Positions 36,856-52,763 of a stretch of 64,000 nt of DNA are shown here, one piece after another; the first letter of the stretch is position 1; each line of letters begins with the position of its first letter. The stretch is taken from positions 4,076,220 through 4,140,219 of the forward strand of contig NZ_CP007128.1 in the NCBI RefSeq assembly GCF_000522985.1, written 5' to 3'. Made by a program: the position numbers and the translations under genes. The DNA is from Gemmatirosa kalamazoonensis. Its GTDB lineage: Bacteria; Gemmatimonadota; Gemmatimonadetes; Gemmatimonadales; Gemmatimonadaceae. Below the pieces are notes generated by a model, which was not told the DNA's origin, searched no databases, and was given only the letters and a program-made list of their open reading frames with translations.

Positions 36856-36859
36856 GGTC

Positions 36860-39040
36860 TCATTCCTCCACGTCGAGCCGCTCGCGCCGCGCCACCTCGG
36901 TGATGCCTTTCACGCGCCGCGCGGCGCGCACGATCTTCTGCAGGTGGACGAGGTTCTCCACCTCGACGACGATCGAGCCGGTCGCGCGCCCCTCCGCCGT
37001 CTTCAGCTCCATGTGGCGGATGTCGGTGCCCGTCGACGTGACCGCGCCGGCGACGTCGGCGTACAGGCCGCGGCGGTCGTAGCCCTCGAGCGTGAGCCGC
37101 ACCGTGAAGCGCTCGCCCTCCATCTCCTGCCAGTCGATCTCCAGCCGCCGCTCCGGCTCGTGCACGAGCATGAGCAGGTTCGGGCAGTCGGCGCGGTGGA
37201 TGCTCACCCCGCGGCCGCGCGTCACGTAGCCCACCACCTGGTCGCCGGGCACCGGCTGGCAGCACTGCGCGTAGCGCACCATGAGGCCGTCCGCCCCCTG
37301 GATGCGCACACCCTTCGACACGCCGCGCACCTTGTCGACGATCCGCTCGAACGCGCTCGGCGGCTTCGCGGCGTCGGGCGCCGGGTCGAGCTCCGGGTAG
37401 ATCGCCTTCAGCACCTGGAGCACCGGCACGTCGCCCTGCCCGATCGACGCGATCAGGTGGTTCGCGTCGGCGAGCTTGAGCTGCTTCGCGACGGCGAGCA
37501 GCTGGCCGTCGTCGGGCTTCGCGAGCTTCCGCTTCTTCGTCTCCTTCTCGAGCATCTCGCGGCCGATCTTCGCCGCGGTCTTCTGCTCCTCGATGCGCAG
37601 CCACTGCCGGATCTTGTGCCGCGCGCGGCTCGTGCGCACGTGCGCGAGCCAGTCGCGGCTCGGCCGCGCGGTGCTCGAGGTGATGATCTCGACCGTCTCG
37701 GAGTTCTTCAGCTGCCGCGCGAGCGGCGCGATGCGCCCGTTGATCTTCGCGCCGCCGCAGTGCAGCCCGACCTCGGTGTGCACGGCGAACGCGAAGTCGA
37801 TCGGCGTCGCGCCCTTCGGGAGCTGGATGACGTCCCCGGTCGGCGTGAAGACGAAGATCTCGTCCTGGTACAGGTCGAGCTTCAGGAACTCGAGGAACTC
37901 GTCCGGATCCTTCGCGTCGAGCTGCAGCTCCAGCACCTGCCGGAACCAGGCGAGGTGCCGCTCCAGCTCGTCCCCCTTGTCGCTGCTCGCCTCCTTGTAG
38001 CGCCAGTGCGCCGCGATGCCGTAGTCCGCGGTGCGGTGCATCTCGCGCGTGCGGATCTGGATCTCGAACAGCTGCCGACCCGGCCCGAACACCGTCGTGT
38101 GGAGCGACTGGTAGCCGTTCGACTTCGGCTGCGCGATGTAGTCCTTGATGCGCTCCTGCACCGGCGTCCACCACTCGTGGATGACGCCTAACGCGTGGTA
38201 GCACTCGGGCACGGTGTTCACGAGCACGCGGATCGCGAGGAGGTCGTAGATGTCCTCGTACCCGCGCTCGCGCTGCTTCATCTTCTTGTAGATCGACCAC
38301 AGGTGCTTCGGCCGTCCGGCGACGTCGAGCACGTCGATGCCGGCCGCCTTCAGCTGCCGCTCGAGCGGCTCCCGGAGCTGGTTGATGAGCGCCTCGCGCT
38401 CGCCGCGCTTCGTCGCCACGAGCTTCGCGAGCGAGCGGTACTCGTCGGGCTCGAGGTGCTTGAACGCGAGGTCCTCCAGCTCCCACCGGATCTTCGCCAT
38501 GCCGAAGCGGTGGGCGAGCGGTGCGTACAGGTCGCGCGTCTCCTGCGCGATCCGGCGGCGCTTCTCCGGCGGCAGGTAGTCGAGCGTCCGCATGTTGTGC
38601 AGCCGGTCCGCGAGCTTGATGATGATCACCCGCGCGTCCTTCGCGACCGACACCAGCAGCTTGCGGTAGTTCTCGACCTGCCGCTCCTGCGTGGAGTGCA
38701 TCGGCAGCGTGCCGATCTTCGTCACGCCGTCGACGATGAGCGCGATCTCGCTCCCGAACTCGCGCTCCACGTCGGCGATCGTGATCGTCGTGTCCTCCAC
38801 GACGTCGTGCAGCAGGCCGGCGGCCACCGTGACGGTGTCGAGCTGCAGGTCGGCGAGCGTCTTCGCCACCTCCACGCAGTGCGTGACGTACGGGTCGCCG
38901 GACGAGCGCGTCTGCCCCTCGTGCGCGCGCTCGCTGAAGCGGTACGCGCGCACGAGCAGCTCCGGGTCGAGGCGCTCGTGCACCGCGTCCGCACCGAGAT
39001 CCCACCCCGGGATCGAATCGCTCAGAACCGTGGTCGACAT
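36860..39040 (-). CDS. bifunctional (p)ppGpp synthetase/hydrolase RelA/SpoT
   Basis: Makes and/or degrades the stringent-response alarmone. The 726 residues have an HD hydrolase domain (about 40-200) with an intact HDVVEDT motif at 77-83, so hydrolase activity is expected. A synthetase domain (about 240-360) follows, with KPKHLWSIYKKM, YDLLAIRV and SNGYQSLHTTV. Next are a TGS domain (FVFTPTGDVIQLPKGATPID) and a C-terminal ACT domain (RRGLYADVAGAVTSTGTDIR). This full-length layout is the Rel/SpoT type usual in bacteria with a single long RSH. The gene begins four bases after the radC stop with a GAGGG ribosome site. Confidence 0.95.
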   Translation of the reverse strand: MSTTVLSDSIPGWDLGADAVHERLDPELLVRAYRFSERAHEGQTRSSGDPYVTHCVEVAKTLADLQLDTVTVAAGLLHDVVEDTTITIADVEREFGSEIALIVDGVTKIGTLPMHSTQERQVENYRKLLVSVAKDARVIIIKLADRLHNMRTLDYLPPEKRRRIAQETRDLYAPLAHRFGMAKIRWELEDLAFKHLEPDEYRSLAKLVATKRGEREALINQLREPLERQLKAAGIDVLDVAGRPKHLWSIYKKMKQRERGYEDIYDLLAIRVLVNTVPECYHALGVIHEWWTPVQERIKDYIAQPKSNGYQSLHTTVFGPGRQLFEIQIRTREMHRTADYGIAAHWRYKEASSDKGDELERHLAWFRQVLELQLDAKDPDEFLEFLKLDLYQDEIFVFTPTGDVIQLPKGATPIDFAFAVHTEVGLHCGGAKINGRIAPLARQLKNSETVEIITSSTARPSRDWLAHVRTSRARHKIRQWLRIEEQKTAAKIGREMLEKETKKRKLAKPDDGQLLAVAKQLKLADANHLIASIGQGDVPVLQVLKAIYPELDPAPDAAKPPSAFERIVDKVRGVSKGVRIQGADGLMVRYAQCCQPVPGDQVVGYVTRGRGVSIHRADCPNLLMLVHEPERRLEIDWQEMEGERFTVRLTLEGYDRRGLYADVAGAVTSTGTDIRHMELKTAEGRATGSIVVEVENLVHLQKIVRAARRVKGITEVARRERLDVEE

Positions 39041-39044
39041 ACCC

Positions 39045-39803
39045 TCACAGTAGTCCAGCTTCCGCGAAGCTCACGAACCGGCCGCGCCCGACGATCACGT
39101 GGTCGTGCACGGGGATGTCCAGCAAGCGGCCGGCCGCGACCAGCTGCTCCGTCACCGCCCGGTCGTCCGGCGACGGCGTCGGGTCGCCGCTCGGGTGATT
39201 GTGCACCAGCACGATCGCCGCCGCACGCTCGGCGATCGCTTCCCGGAACACCTCGCGCGGATGCACGAGCGAGGAGTTCAGGATGCCGCGCGTCACCAGG
39301 ATGTCCCGCTCGAGCCGGTGCTGCGCGTCGAGCACGGCGACGTGAAACTCCTCGACCGGCAGATCCTGCAACCGTCCCACGTACGCATGATACACGTCCC
39401 GCGGCGAGCGGATCGGAGCCCCTTCATCGCGCCCCTCGTCCGCCAGCCGCCGGCCGAGCTCGAGCGCCGCGTGGATCGCGACCGCGCGTGCCGGTCCGAC
39501 CCCCGGGACTCCCGTGAGCGCGGCCACCGGCAGCAACGCCAGCCGCCGCAGGGAGCCCTCCGCGCGCCCCAGCACCGCCTGCGCCACCGCGATGGCCGAG
39601 GAGGTGCCGGTGCCGCTGCCGAGCACGATCGCGAGCAGCTCGGCCGCGTTCAGCGCCTGCGGTCCCAGCCCCTTGAGCCGCTCGCGCGGCCGCTCGGAGC
39701 GGGGTAGCTCTCGTATACTACAGCCGCCGGCCGCGCGCGAGCCAGACGTGCGGGGTCGTGCGGGACGCGCGTGCTCGCGCAGGACCGCGACCGGAGTCTC
39801 CAT
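39045..39803 (-). CDS. radC: RadC family JAB-domain protein
   Basis: Named for DNA repair but of unsettled function; likely a JAMM metalloenzyme fold. The 252 residues have an N-terminal helix-hairpin-helix segment (ERLKGLGPQALNAAELLAIV, LTGVPGVGPARAVAIHAALE). The JAB domain follows with the zinc motif HNHPSGDPTPSPDD near 199-212 and VHDHVIVGRGRFVSFAEAGL at the end. The ATG at 39803 includes about 35 non-conserved Arg/Ala-rich residues; a start nearer SIRELPRSERP is also plausible. The 174-base stretch before the ABC gene is extremely G/C-rich with only a weak 5-bp hairpin near 39950. Confidence 0.9.
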   Translation of the reverse strand: METPVAVLREHARPARPRTSGSRAAGGCSIRELPRSERPRERLKGLGPQALNAAELLAIVLGSGTGTSSAIAVAQAVLGRAEGSLRRLALLPVAALTGVPGVGPARAVAIHAALELGRRLADEGRDEGAPIRSPRDVYHAYVGRLQDLPVEEFHVAVLDAQHRLERDILVTRGILNSSLVHPREVFREAIAERAAAIVLVHNHPSGDPTPSPDDRAVTEQLVAAGRLLDIPVHDHVIVGRGRFVSFAEAGLL

Positions 39804-39977
39804 CGGTCGATCCTCCCCTCCCTCGGCCGGCGGATCGGCGGCCGCCGGCGGTCGGCGCCGGCCGGGCGGGTGCCCGGGTCCGACGTGCCGAGCCGAGCGT
39901 ACGGGTCGTCCGGGACCGCCACCCACTCGGCCGGACGCGCACGGGGCCCGGCGATTGCCGGCCGCCGCGCAGGCCGC

Positions 39978-41774
39978 TCAGGCCACGCGCACGAGCGACA
40001 CCTCGTCGGGCGCGTCGCTCGTCGGCGCGGCGAGCTGATGGCGCACGAGCGCGGCGTACGTCGGACAGCTCTCCACGAGCGTGTCGTGCGCGCCGTCGCC
40101 GACGATGCGGCCGTCGCGCAGCACGACGATGCGGTCGGCGTCGCGCACGGTGTTCAGCCGGTGCGCCACGATGAACGTCGTGCGCCCGGCCCGCAGCGAG
40201 CGCAGCGCACCCTGCACCGCGTGCTCGCTCTCCGTGTCGAGCGCCGCCGTCGCCTCGTCCAGCAGCAGCACCGCGGGGTCGACGAGGAACGCGCGCGCGA
40301 TCGCGATCCGCTGCCGCTGTCCACCCGAGAGCCCGCGCCCGCCCTCGCCGAGCCTGTGGTCGTAGCCCCCGGGGAGCTGCACGATGAACTCGTGCGCGTT
40401 CGCCGCGCGGGCGGCCGCCTCCACCTCGGCACGCGTCGCGCTCGGCCGGCCGTACGCGATGTTCGCCGCCACGGAGTCGCTGAACAGCACGACCTCCTGC
40501 GGCACCACGCCGAGCTGTCGGCGCACGCTGGCGATCTGCAGCCCGCGCACGTCGACGCCGTCGAGCAGCACACGGCCCGCGTCGGGATGATGCTGTCGCT
40601 GCAGCAGGCGGAGCATCGTCGACTTCCCGCTCCCCGACGGGCCGACGAGCGCCACCGTCTGCCCCGGCGCGACGACGAGGTCGAGCGCGTCGATGGCCGG
40701 CCGCCCCGGGTGATACTCGAACCGCACGCCCTCGAAGCGCACCTCGCCGCGCAGCGACGGGGCCGTCCGCGCGTCGGGCACGTCCGGCGCCTCGTCCTCC
40801 GCGTCGAGCACGGCGAACACCGCGTCGAGCGCGACGACCGCTTTCCGGATCGTGGGATAGAGCCCGATGATCGTCTGCACCGGCGCGAACACGCCGCCGA
40901 TGTAGCCGAGGAACGCGAGCAGCGCGCCGACCGAGAGCTGCCCGTCGACGACGAGGAAGCCGCCGTAGCCGAGCACCGCGAGACGCGCGAGCAGCTCGCA
41001 CAGCGCCGCCGTGGACGTGACGAGCGCGTCGAGGTGAATGCCGCGCTGGATGCTGCCGAACGCCCACTTCACGCGGCGCACGAACCGCCGCTCCTCGGCG
41101 CGCTCGTTCGCGAACGCGCGCACCGTCGCCATGCCGTGCAGCACCTCGCCGTACCACGACCAGAGCCGCATCCAGAAGCGCTGATGCATGCGGTCGCGGC
41201 GCGTCTGCCGGCGCGCCGCGAGCGTCGCGACGATCGCCGGCAGCGGCACCACGCACAGCACCATCGCCGTCAGCGCGCCGTTCAGCCGCGCCATCCCCCA
41301 CGCCGACAGCGCGACGTAGACGACGATCGGCGTCAGCCCGTACGCGATGTCGGTGAACGCCGTCGCGAGATGCGGTGCGCTCACGTCGACGGCGTGTCGC
41401 AGCCCGCCGGTGCCGATCTGCGCCTGCGTGCGCGGCGAGAGCACGCTGAGCTTCGCCGCGACGCGCGAGCGGAGCTGGAACTCGATGTTGAGCCGCACGG
41501 CCCACGTGCGGCTGGTCTGCAGCGCGTTGCCGGCGATGCGGCACGCGAGCACCGCGCCGAACAGCGTGACCGACGCGACCAGGCCGCCGAGCGTGCCGCG
41601 AACCTGCGCGGCCGTCAGTCGGTCGACGACGGCCTTCAGGAGCAGCGGCTCGGTGGCGGACAGCACCGCGACGGCGAGCGCCACGACGAGCGTGAGCTGC
41701 ACGCGTGGCGCGTTCGGGCGCACGAACAGGGCGACCGCCCGCCGGGCGGACGACAGGTGCTTGCGGTGAAACAC
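39978..41774 (-). CDS. ABC exporter, fused TM and ATPase (MsbA-like)
   Basis: Homodimeric type IV ABC exporter. The 598 residues have a six-helix TM domain (about 25-310) and a nucleotide-binding domain. The latter carries Walker A GPSGSGKST near 378, Q-loop VVPQEVVLFSD, signature LSGGQRQRIAIARA, Walker B VLLLDEATAALD and H-loop IVAHRLNT. All catalytic residues are present. Lipid A/lipid flippases and multidrug exporters share this layout, so the substrate is open. The start is a GTG (41774) without an obvious ribosome site. It stands between radC and secA. Confidence 0.9.
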   Translation of the reverse strand: MFHRKHLSSARRAVALFVRPNAPRVQLTLVVALAVAVLSATEPLLLKAVVDRLTAAQVRGTLGGLVASVTLFGAVLACRIAGNALQTSRTWAVRLNIEFQLRSRVAAKLSVLSPRTQAQIGTGGLRHAVDVSAPHLATAFTDIAYGLTPIVVYVALSAWGMARLNGALTAMVLCVVPLPAIVATLAARRQTRRDRMHQRFWMRLWSWYGEVLHGMATVRAFANERAEERRFVRRVKWAFGSIQRGIHLDALVTSTAALCELLARLAVLGYGGFLVVDGQLSVGALLAFLGYIGGVFAPVQTIIGLYPTIRKAVVALDAVFAVLDAEDEAPDVPDARTAPSLRGEVRFEGVRFEYHPGRPAIDALDLVVAPGQTVALVGPSGSGKSTMLRLLQRQHHPDAGRVLLDGVDVRGLQIASVRRQLGVVPQEVVLFSDSVAANIAYGRPSATRAEVEAAARAANAHEFIVQLPGGYDHRLGEGGRGLSGGQRQRIAIARAFLVDPAVLLLDEATAALDTESEHAVQGALRSLRAGRTTFIVAHRLNTVRDADRIVVLRDGRIVGDGAHDTLVESCPTYAALVRHQLAAPTSDAPDEVSLVRVA

Positions 41775-41828
41775 GAACCGTGGGAGGGGAGTGGCGCGGG
41801 GCGCGGCGTGCGCCTCCCACGGACGACC

Positions 41829-41863
41829 CGAGGGCCGCCGCCGTTACTCGGCGACGGCCCTCG
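41829..41863 (-). terminator. hairpin after secA
   Basis: A 15-bp stem with one mismatch (41829-41843 with 41849-41863) and a five-base loop TTACT, 24 bases past the secA stop. It lacks a U tract but is the strongest structure in the 113-base secA-ABC gap. Confidence 0.6.
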
Positions 41864-41887
41864 CGTTAGGCGTCCGGCGGTCCGGCG

Positions 41888-45316
<3,429 letters not shown>

Positions 45317-45324
45317 CGGTTCCT

Positions 45325-45927
45325 CTAACGGTACAGCCCCGCCGACTCGATGAAGTCGGCGACGCTCTCGGGGACGAATCCGCGAATCGATAATCCTGCC
45401 CGGACGCGCGACCGGATCTCGGTGGACGAGACGTCGACGCGCCGCGTGCGGAGGCGCTGCGGCGGGCCGCCGATCAGCGCGTGATCGACGTCCGTCGCGT
45501 GCGCCGCCTCGGCAGCGGTGGGGTCGGCGGCCCGCGTCAGTACAACCAGCGTCGCCAGCCGCCGGACACGCTCCGGGTCTCGCCACCGGTCGAATGACGC
45601 CAGCACGTCCGCCCCGACGAGCAGGAAGAGCTCGGCGCCGTTCCACCGGCCGGTGAGGGCCCCGAGCGTGTCAACCATGAATGATAACCCGCCCCGGTCG
45701 ATTTCGATTGGGTCGACCTCGAATCGAGGATCGCCGTCCGCGAGGAGCCGGGTCATCGCCAGCCGCGCGTCCGCCGGGGCCGAGATCGCTCCTGCCTTCA
45801 GCGGCTGGGTGCCCGCCGGGACGAGCACCATCCGATCGAGGGCGAGCGCCTCGCAGGCGTCCGAGGCGACGAGCAGATGCCCCACGTGCGGCGGATCGAA
45901 GGTCCCGCCGAAGACCCCCACCCGCAT
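45325..45927 (-). CDS. nadD: nicotinate-nucleotide adenylyltransferase
   Basis: Converts nicotinate mononucleotide and ATP to deamido-NAD in NAD synthesis. The 200 residues start MRVGVFGGTFDPPHVGHLLV, with the nucleotidyltransferase GGTFDPPHxGH motif. They also carry MVLVPAGTQPLKAG and the C-terminal VDVSSTEIRSRVRAG (ISSTxIR motif). Length fits NadD (about 190-215). The ATG at 45927 is 16 bases after the bamD stop, and only eight bases separate its stop from secA. rsfS, often next to nadD, is absent here. Confidence 0.95.
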   Translation of the reverse strand: MRVGVFGGTFDPPHVGHLLVASDACEALALDRMVLVPAGTQPLKAGAISAPADARLAMTRLLADGDPRFEVDPIEIDRGGLSFMVDTLGALTGRWNGAELFLLVGADVLASFDRWRDPERVRRLATLVVLTRAADPTAAEAAHATDVDHALIGGPPQRLRTRRVDVSSTEIRSRVRAGLSIRGFVPESVADFIESAGLYR

Positions 45928-45943
45928 ACGCCCCGCCGCCGGG

Positions 45944-46783
45944 TCAGGGGATCCGCGGACGCGTCGAGTCGGCCGCGGCGCGCGCGGAGTCGGCCACCAC
46001 GCTCGGCACCGAGGCGCACGCATGCGTCACGTCGGCATCGGTGGGATAGAACTTCCGCGCCTCGGTGCAGATCTCGGCGATGTCCTCCTTGTAGTTGATC
46101 GCGCGGAATGCCTCGACCATGCGGAGGTACGACTGCTTCGCCGCCGGCGTGCCCGGGTACAGTCGGGTGACGTCGCGGAAGTAGATGATCGCGGAGTCGT
46201 AGTACTTCCGGCGCATGTAGTAGTCGCCGGCGTCGTAGTCCTTCTGCGCGAACCGGGCGTTCAGGTCGGCGATCCGCGCCCCGGCCACCGGCACGAGCTT
46301 CGAGTCCGGGTAGAGCGACAGCAGCTGCCGGTAGGTCGCGAGCGCGGTCTGCCCGTACTGCGGGTCGAGCCGCGGCTTCTTCCACAGCTCCTCGTAATCC
46401 TGGCCGGTGCGCATGAGCGCGTCGTCGGCCAGCGAGTCGTCCGGGAACGCGTCGATGATGCGCGAGTAGGCCTGCGCCGCCAGGAGGTGCTCCTCCTTCC
46501 GGTCGTGCGTCTGCCCCTGGTACCAGTAGACGTCGGCGAGGAGCGTGTCGCGCGCCGGAAGCTGCTGCGACAGGAGGTCGAGGCCGGCGAGCGCGTTGTC
46601 CCAGTGGTGGCGGTCGTACTCGCGCACGGACGCGTGGAAGAGCGCGAGGGTCGTCGGGAAGCTCCGCGGCTTGAACTGCGGCGCGCAGGCGGCGCCAGCG
46701 AGGGCGAGCGCACCGAGCAGCACCGCGCCGAGGCGCCGTCGGCTGGTTGGACCGGCAGTCGTGAGGGACGTGAGACGAAGCAT
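45944..46783 (-). CDS. bamD: outer-membrane assembly lipoprotein BamD
   Basis: Part of the BAM complex that inserts outer-membrane proteins. The 279 residues have a signal with a lipidation site near Cys 33 (ALAGAACAP; Gly at -3 is slightly atypical). TPR repeats follow (ASVREYDRHHWDNALAGLDL, YSRIIDAFPDDSLADDALMR, TYRQLLSLYPDSKLVPVAGA, YFRDVTRLYPGTPAAKQSYL). This TPR spacing with the P-x-S/D motifs is typical of BamD/YfiO. It lies upstream of nadD and secA. Confidence 0.88.
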   Translation of the reverse strand: MLRLTSLTTAGPTSRRRLGAVLLGALALAGAACAPQFKPRSFPTTLALFHASVREYDRHHWDNALAGLDLLSQQLPARDTLLADVYWYQGQTHDRKEEHLLAAQAYSRIIDAFPDDSLADDALMRTGQDYEELWKKPRLDPQYGQTALATYRQLLSLYPDSKLVPVAGARIADLNARFAQKDYDAGDYYMRRKYYDSAIIYFRDVTRLYPGTPAAKQSYLRMVEAFRAINYKEDIAEICTEARKFYPTDADVTHACASVPSVVADSARAAADSTRPRIP

Positions 46784-46842
46784 GGCGGCTCTGGTACCCG
46801 GCGGCCCAACCCGAGGTTCGCACGGGGCGGCCGGATAATGAC

Positions 46843-46894
46843 GCGAGGCGGAGCGCACGGCCCCGCCTCGCACGCCCGGCCCGAACGGGCCGGG
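46843..46894 (-). terminator. two hairpins after the nucleotide-sugar dehydrogenase
   Basis: Stem 1: CCCGGCCC (46875-46882) / GGGCCGGG (46887-46894) with a GAAC loop. Stem 2: GCGAGGCGG (46843-46851) / CCGCCTCGC (46863-46871). They follow the dehydrogenase stop at 46912 by 17 bases and precede bamD. Without a U run they are probable but not certain terminators of the sugar operon. Confidence 0.6.
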
Positions 46895-46911
46895 GTTACC
46901 CGACCCGGAAC

Positions 46912-48303
46912 TTAGTGACCCGCCGTCTGCAATGCAGGGGCCGCGGACACCTCGTTGAACAGGTGATCGTGGGACGCGAGCGCGACCACGCGGGCCCCCG
47001 ACTTCCGGGTCTTCGCCGTCACGTTGCGGGTGTCGACGACGATCTTCGCCTCGTCCACCACGAGCTGGTAGTCCACCGCCGCCGGGCTGTGGTCGGTCAC
47101 GATCACCACCGCGTCCGCCGAGTGCAGCTCGTCCGCCGTCAGCGGCACCGAGTGGCGCAGCCGCGACCCCGCCTCGTGCTCGTGCTCCCGGAAGTGCGGC
47201 ACGAACGGATCGTGGTACACGACCTCGGCGCCGCGCTGCTCCAGCAGCCGGATCACGTCGAACGCCGGGCTCTCGCGCATGTCGTCGATGTCCTTCTTGT
47301 ACGCGATGCCGAGGACGAGGACGCGGCTCCCGTTCACCGCCTTGCGGTCGTCGTTCAGCGCGCGCGCCACCTTCTCCACCACGAAGTCCGGCATCGCCGC
47401 GTTGATCTCGCTCGCGAGGTCGATGAAGCGCGTCTTGTAGTTCAGCGTCCGCATCTTCCACGCGAGATAGTGCGGGTCGAGCGGGATGCAGTGGCCGCCG
47501 ATCCCCGGGCCCGGCGTGAACTTCATGTACCCGAACGGCTTCGTCGCCGCCGCCTCGATCACTTCCCAGACGTCCACGCCGAGCTTGTCGCAGATGATCG
47601 CGATCTCGTTCACCAGCCCGATGTTCACCGCCCGGAACGTGTTCTCGAGCAGCTTCACCAGCTCCGCCGCCTCGGGGCTCGAGACCGGCACCACGCGCTC
47701 GATGCACGCCTCGTAGAGCGCGGTCGCGGTCTCCACGCACGCCGGCGTCACGCCGCCGAGGACCTTCGGCGTGTTCTTCGTGTGCCACGTCGGGTTGCCC
47801 GGGTCGACGCGCTCGGGGCTGAAGGCGAGGAAGACGTCCTCGCCCACGGTGAGCCCGGCAGCCTCCATGCGCGGCTGGAACAGCTCGCGCGTCGTGCCCG
47901 GATAGGTCGTGCTCTCGAGCACGATCACCATGCCCGGATGCGCCTGACGCTGGATCGCGTCGCCCGCGGCCAGCACGTACGCCATGTCCGGGTCGCGCGT
48001 CTTGGAGAGCGGGGTGGGGACCGCGATCGAGATCGCGTCGCACTCGCGGAGCCGCCCCTCGTCGGTCGTCGCGGTGAAGCGGCCGGACCGCACCGCCTCG
48101 GCGACGTCGGCCGCGGCGACGTCCTGGATGTGGCTCTCGCCCTGGTTCAGGAGCTCGACGACGCGCGTGCTGATGTCGTAGCCGACGACCGTGAACCCGG
48201 CCTTCGCGAACTCCACCGCCAGCGGTAGCCCGACGTAGCCGAGACCGACCACGCCCACCACGGCGCTCCGGTCGTGGATCTTCTGCAGAAGCTGATCTTT
48301 CAT
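46912..48303 (-). CDS. nucleotide sugar dehydrogenase (UDP-GlcNAc/ManNAc type)
   Basis: Oxidises the C6 hydroxyl of a UDP-sugar to a uronic acid in two NAD-dependent steps. The 463 residues have the N-terminal Rossmann GVVGLGYVGLPLAVEFAKAG near 17-36 and a dimer helix (VKLLENTFRAVNIGLVNEIA). The catalytic Cys is in GPGIGGHCIPLDPHYLAWK near 268, and the C-terminal lobe contains VLGIAYKKDIDDMRESPA. The IPLDPHYL form is typical of the UDP-N-acetylhexosamine dehydrogenases (WbpA/WecC) rather than UDP-glucose dehydrogenase. With the neighbouring DegT aminotransferase it resembles part of a WbpA/WbpE-type 2,3-diamino-uronate route, but the other two enzymes are missing here. Confidence 0.9.
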   Translation of the reverse strand: MKDQLLQKIHDRSAVVGVVGLGYVGLPLAVEFAKAGFTVVGYDISTRVVELLNQGESHIQDVAAADVAEAVRSGRFTATTDEGRLRECDAISIAVPTPLSKTRDPDMAYVLAAGDAIQRQAHPGMVIVLESTTYPGTTRELFQPRMEAAGLTVGEDVFLAFSPERVDPGNPTWHTKNTPKVLGGVTPACVETATALYEACIERVVPVSSPEAAELVKLLENTFRAVNIGLVNEIAIICDKLGVDVWEVIEAAATKPFGYMKFTPGPGIGGHCIPLDPHYLAWKMRTLNYKTRFIDLASEINAAMPDFVVEKVARALNDDRKAVNGSRVLVLGIAYKKDIDDMRESPAFDVIRLLEQRGAEVVYHDPFVPHFREHEHEAGSRLRHSVPLTADELHSADAVVIVTDHSPAAVDYQLVVDEAKIVVDTRNVTAKTRKSGARVVALASHDHLFNEVSAAPALQTAGH

Positions 48304-48325
48304 CGGAGACTCGGAGGGACGTGGC

Positions 48326-49438
48326 TCAGCGGCCGTAGAACGCGCGGACCGTCGAGGCGACTTCCTCGAGCTGATCGCGCGTCAGCTCGGGGTAGATCGG
48401 GAGGGAGATCACCTCGCTCGCCGCGCGCTCGGCTTCCGGGCACGCGCCCGCCTGATAGCCGAGGTACGCGAAGCACGGCTGCTGATGCAGCGGCAGCGGG
48501 TAGTAGATCGACGTGCCGATGCCGCGCTCCTTCAGGTGCGCCTGCAGCGCGTCGCGGCGGTCCGTGCGGATGGTGTACTGGTTGTAGATCGACTCGTTCG
48601 CGGGATCCACGTACGGCGTGCGGATCTCGGCCACGTCGGCGAACGCCTCGTCGTAGAACGACGCGTTGCGCCGGCGCGCCTCGCTCCATCCCGCGAGGTG
48701 CGGCAGCTTCGCCCGCAGCACCGCGGCCTGCAGCGCGTCGAGCCGGCTGTTGTATCCGACTTCGTCGTGGAAGTAGGTCTTGAGGCCTCCGTGCACGCGC
48801 AGCCGCGAGAGCCGCGTCGCGACACGGTCATCCTGGGTGACGATCATTCCGCCGTCGCCGTAACCCCCGAGGTTCTTCGACGGGAAGAACGAGAACGTCC
48901 CGATCGTCGCGGCCTCGCCGGCCATGCGCCACTCGCCGTCGATCTGGCGCCGCGCGCCGATCGACTGCGCCGCGTCCTCGATCACCGGGAGCCCCTTGGA
49001 CACGCGCAGCAGCTCCTCGATGGGCGCCATCTGGCCGAACAGATCGACCGGGATCACCGCCTTCGTCTTCGGTCCGATCGCCGCCTCCACCGCGGCCGGC
49101 GCGATGTTGAACGTCGCCGGATCGATGTCGACGAACACCGGCCGCGCGCCCGCGTTGTGGATCGTCCCCGCCGTGGCGAAGAACGTGAACGGCGTCGTGA
49201 TCACCTCGTCGCCGGGACCGGTGTCGATCGCCCGGAGCGCGAGCAGCAGGGCGTCGGTGCCGCTCGCGCAGCCGATGGCGTGCCGCGTGTGCGACAGGGC
49301 GGCGACCTCGCGCTCGAGCGCCGCGACCGGCTCGCCGAGGATGAACGCCTGCGCGTCGACCACCTCCATCATCGCCTTGACGACGTCGTCGCGGATGGTG
49401 GCGTGCTGCGCGCGCAGGTCGAGAAGAGGAACGGGCAT
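48326..49438 (-). CDS. DegT/DnrJ/EryC1/StrS sugar aminotransferase
   Basis: PLP-dependent aminotransferase that aminates a keto nucleotide sugar. The 370 residues begin MPVPLLDLRAQHATIRDDVV. The fold's nucleotide contacts are seen in CASGTDALLLALRAIDTGPG and FTFFATAGTIHNAGARPVFV. The PLP lysine is in FSFFPSKNLGGYGDGGMI near 185, and VHGGLKTYFHDEVGYNSRLD follows. High similarity in style to WbpE-type enzymes, which act after a UDP-GlcNAcA dehydrogenase, agrees with the gene immediately downstream (22-base gap). Exact substrate is not provable from sequence. Confidence 0.92.
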   Translation of the reverse strand: MPVPLLDLRAQHATIRDDVVKAMMEVVDAQAFILGEPVAALEREVAALSHTRHAIGCASGTDALLLALRAIDTGPGDEVITTPFTFFATAGTIHNAGARPVFVDIDPATFNIAPAAVEAAIGPKTKAVIPVDLFGQMAPIEELLRVSKGLPVIEDAAQSIGARRQIDGEWRMAGEAATIGTFSFFPSKNLGGYGDGGMIVTQDDRVATRLSRLRVHGGLKTYFHDEVGYNSRLDALQAAVLRAKLPHLAGWSEARRRNASFYDEAFADVAEIRTPYVDPANESIYNQYTIRTDRRDALQAHLKERGIGTSIYYPLPLHQQPCFAYLGYQAGACPEAERAASEVISLPIYPELTRDQLEEVASTVRAFYGR

Positions 49439-49469
49439 CGAGGAAAGCTGCGAGTCTGGGGAAAACGGG

Positions 49470-52746
<3,277 letters not shown>

Positions 52747-52763
<17 letters not shown>

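Noticed and set aside
41829-41863. secA hairpin as another member of the palindrome class
   Set aside because: Arms are 15 bases, not made of tandem units, and the distance from the stop (24 bases) fits an ordinary terminator.
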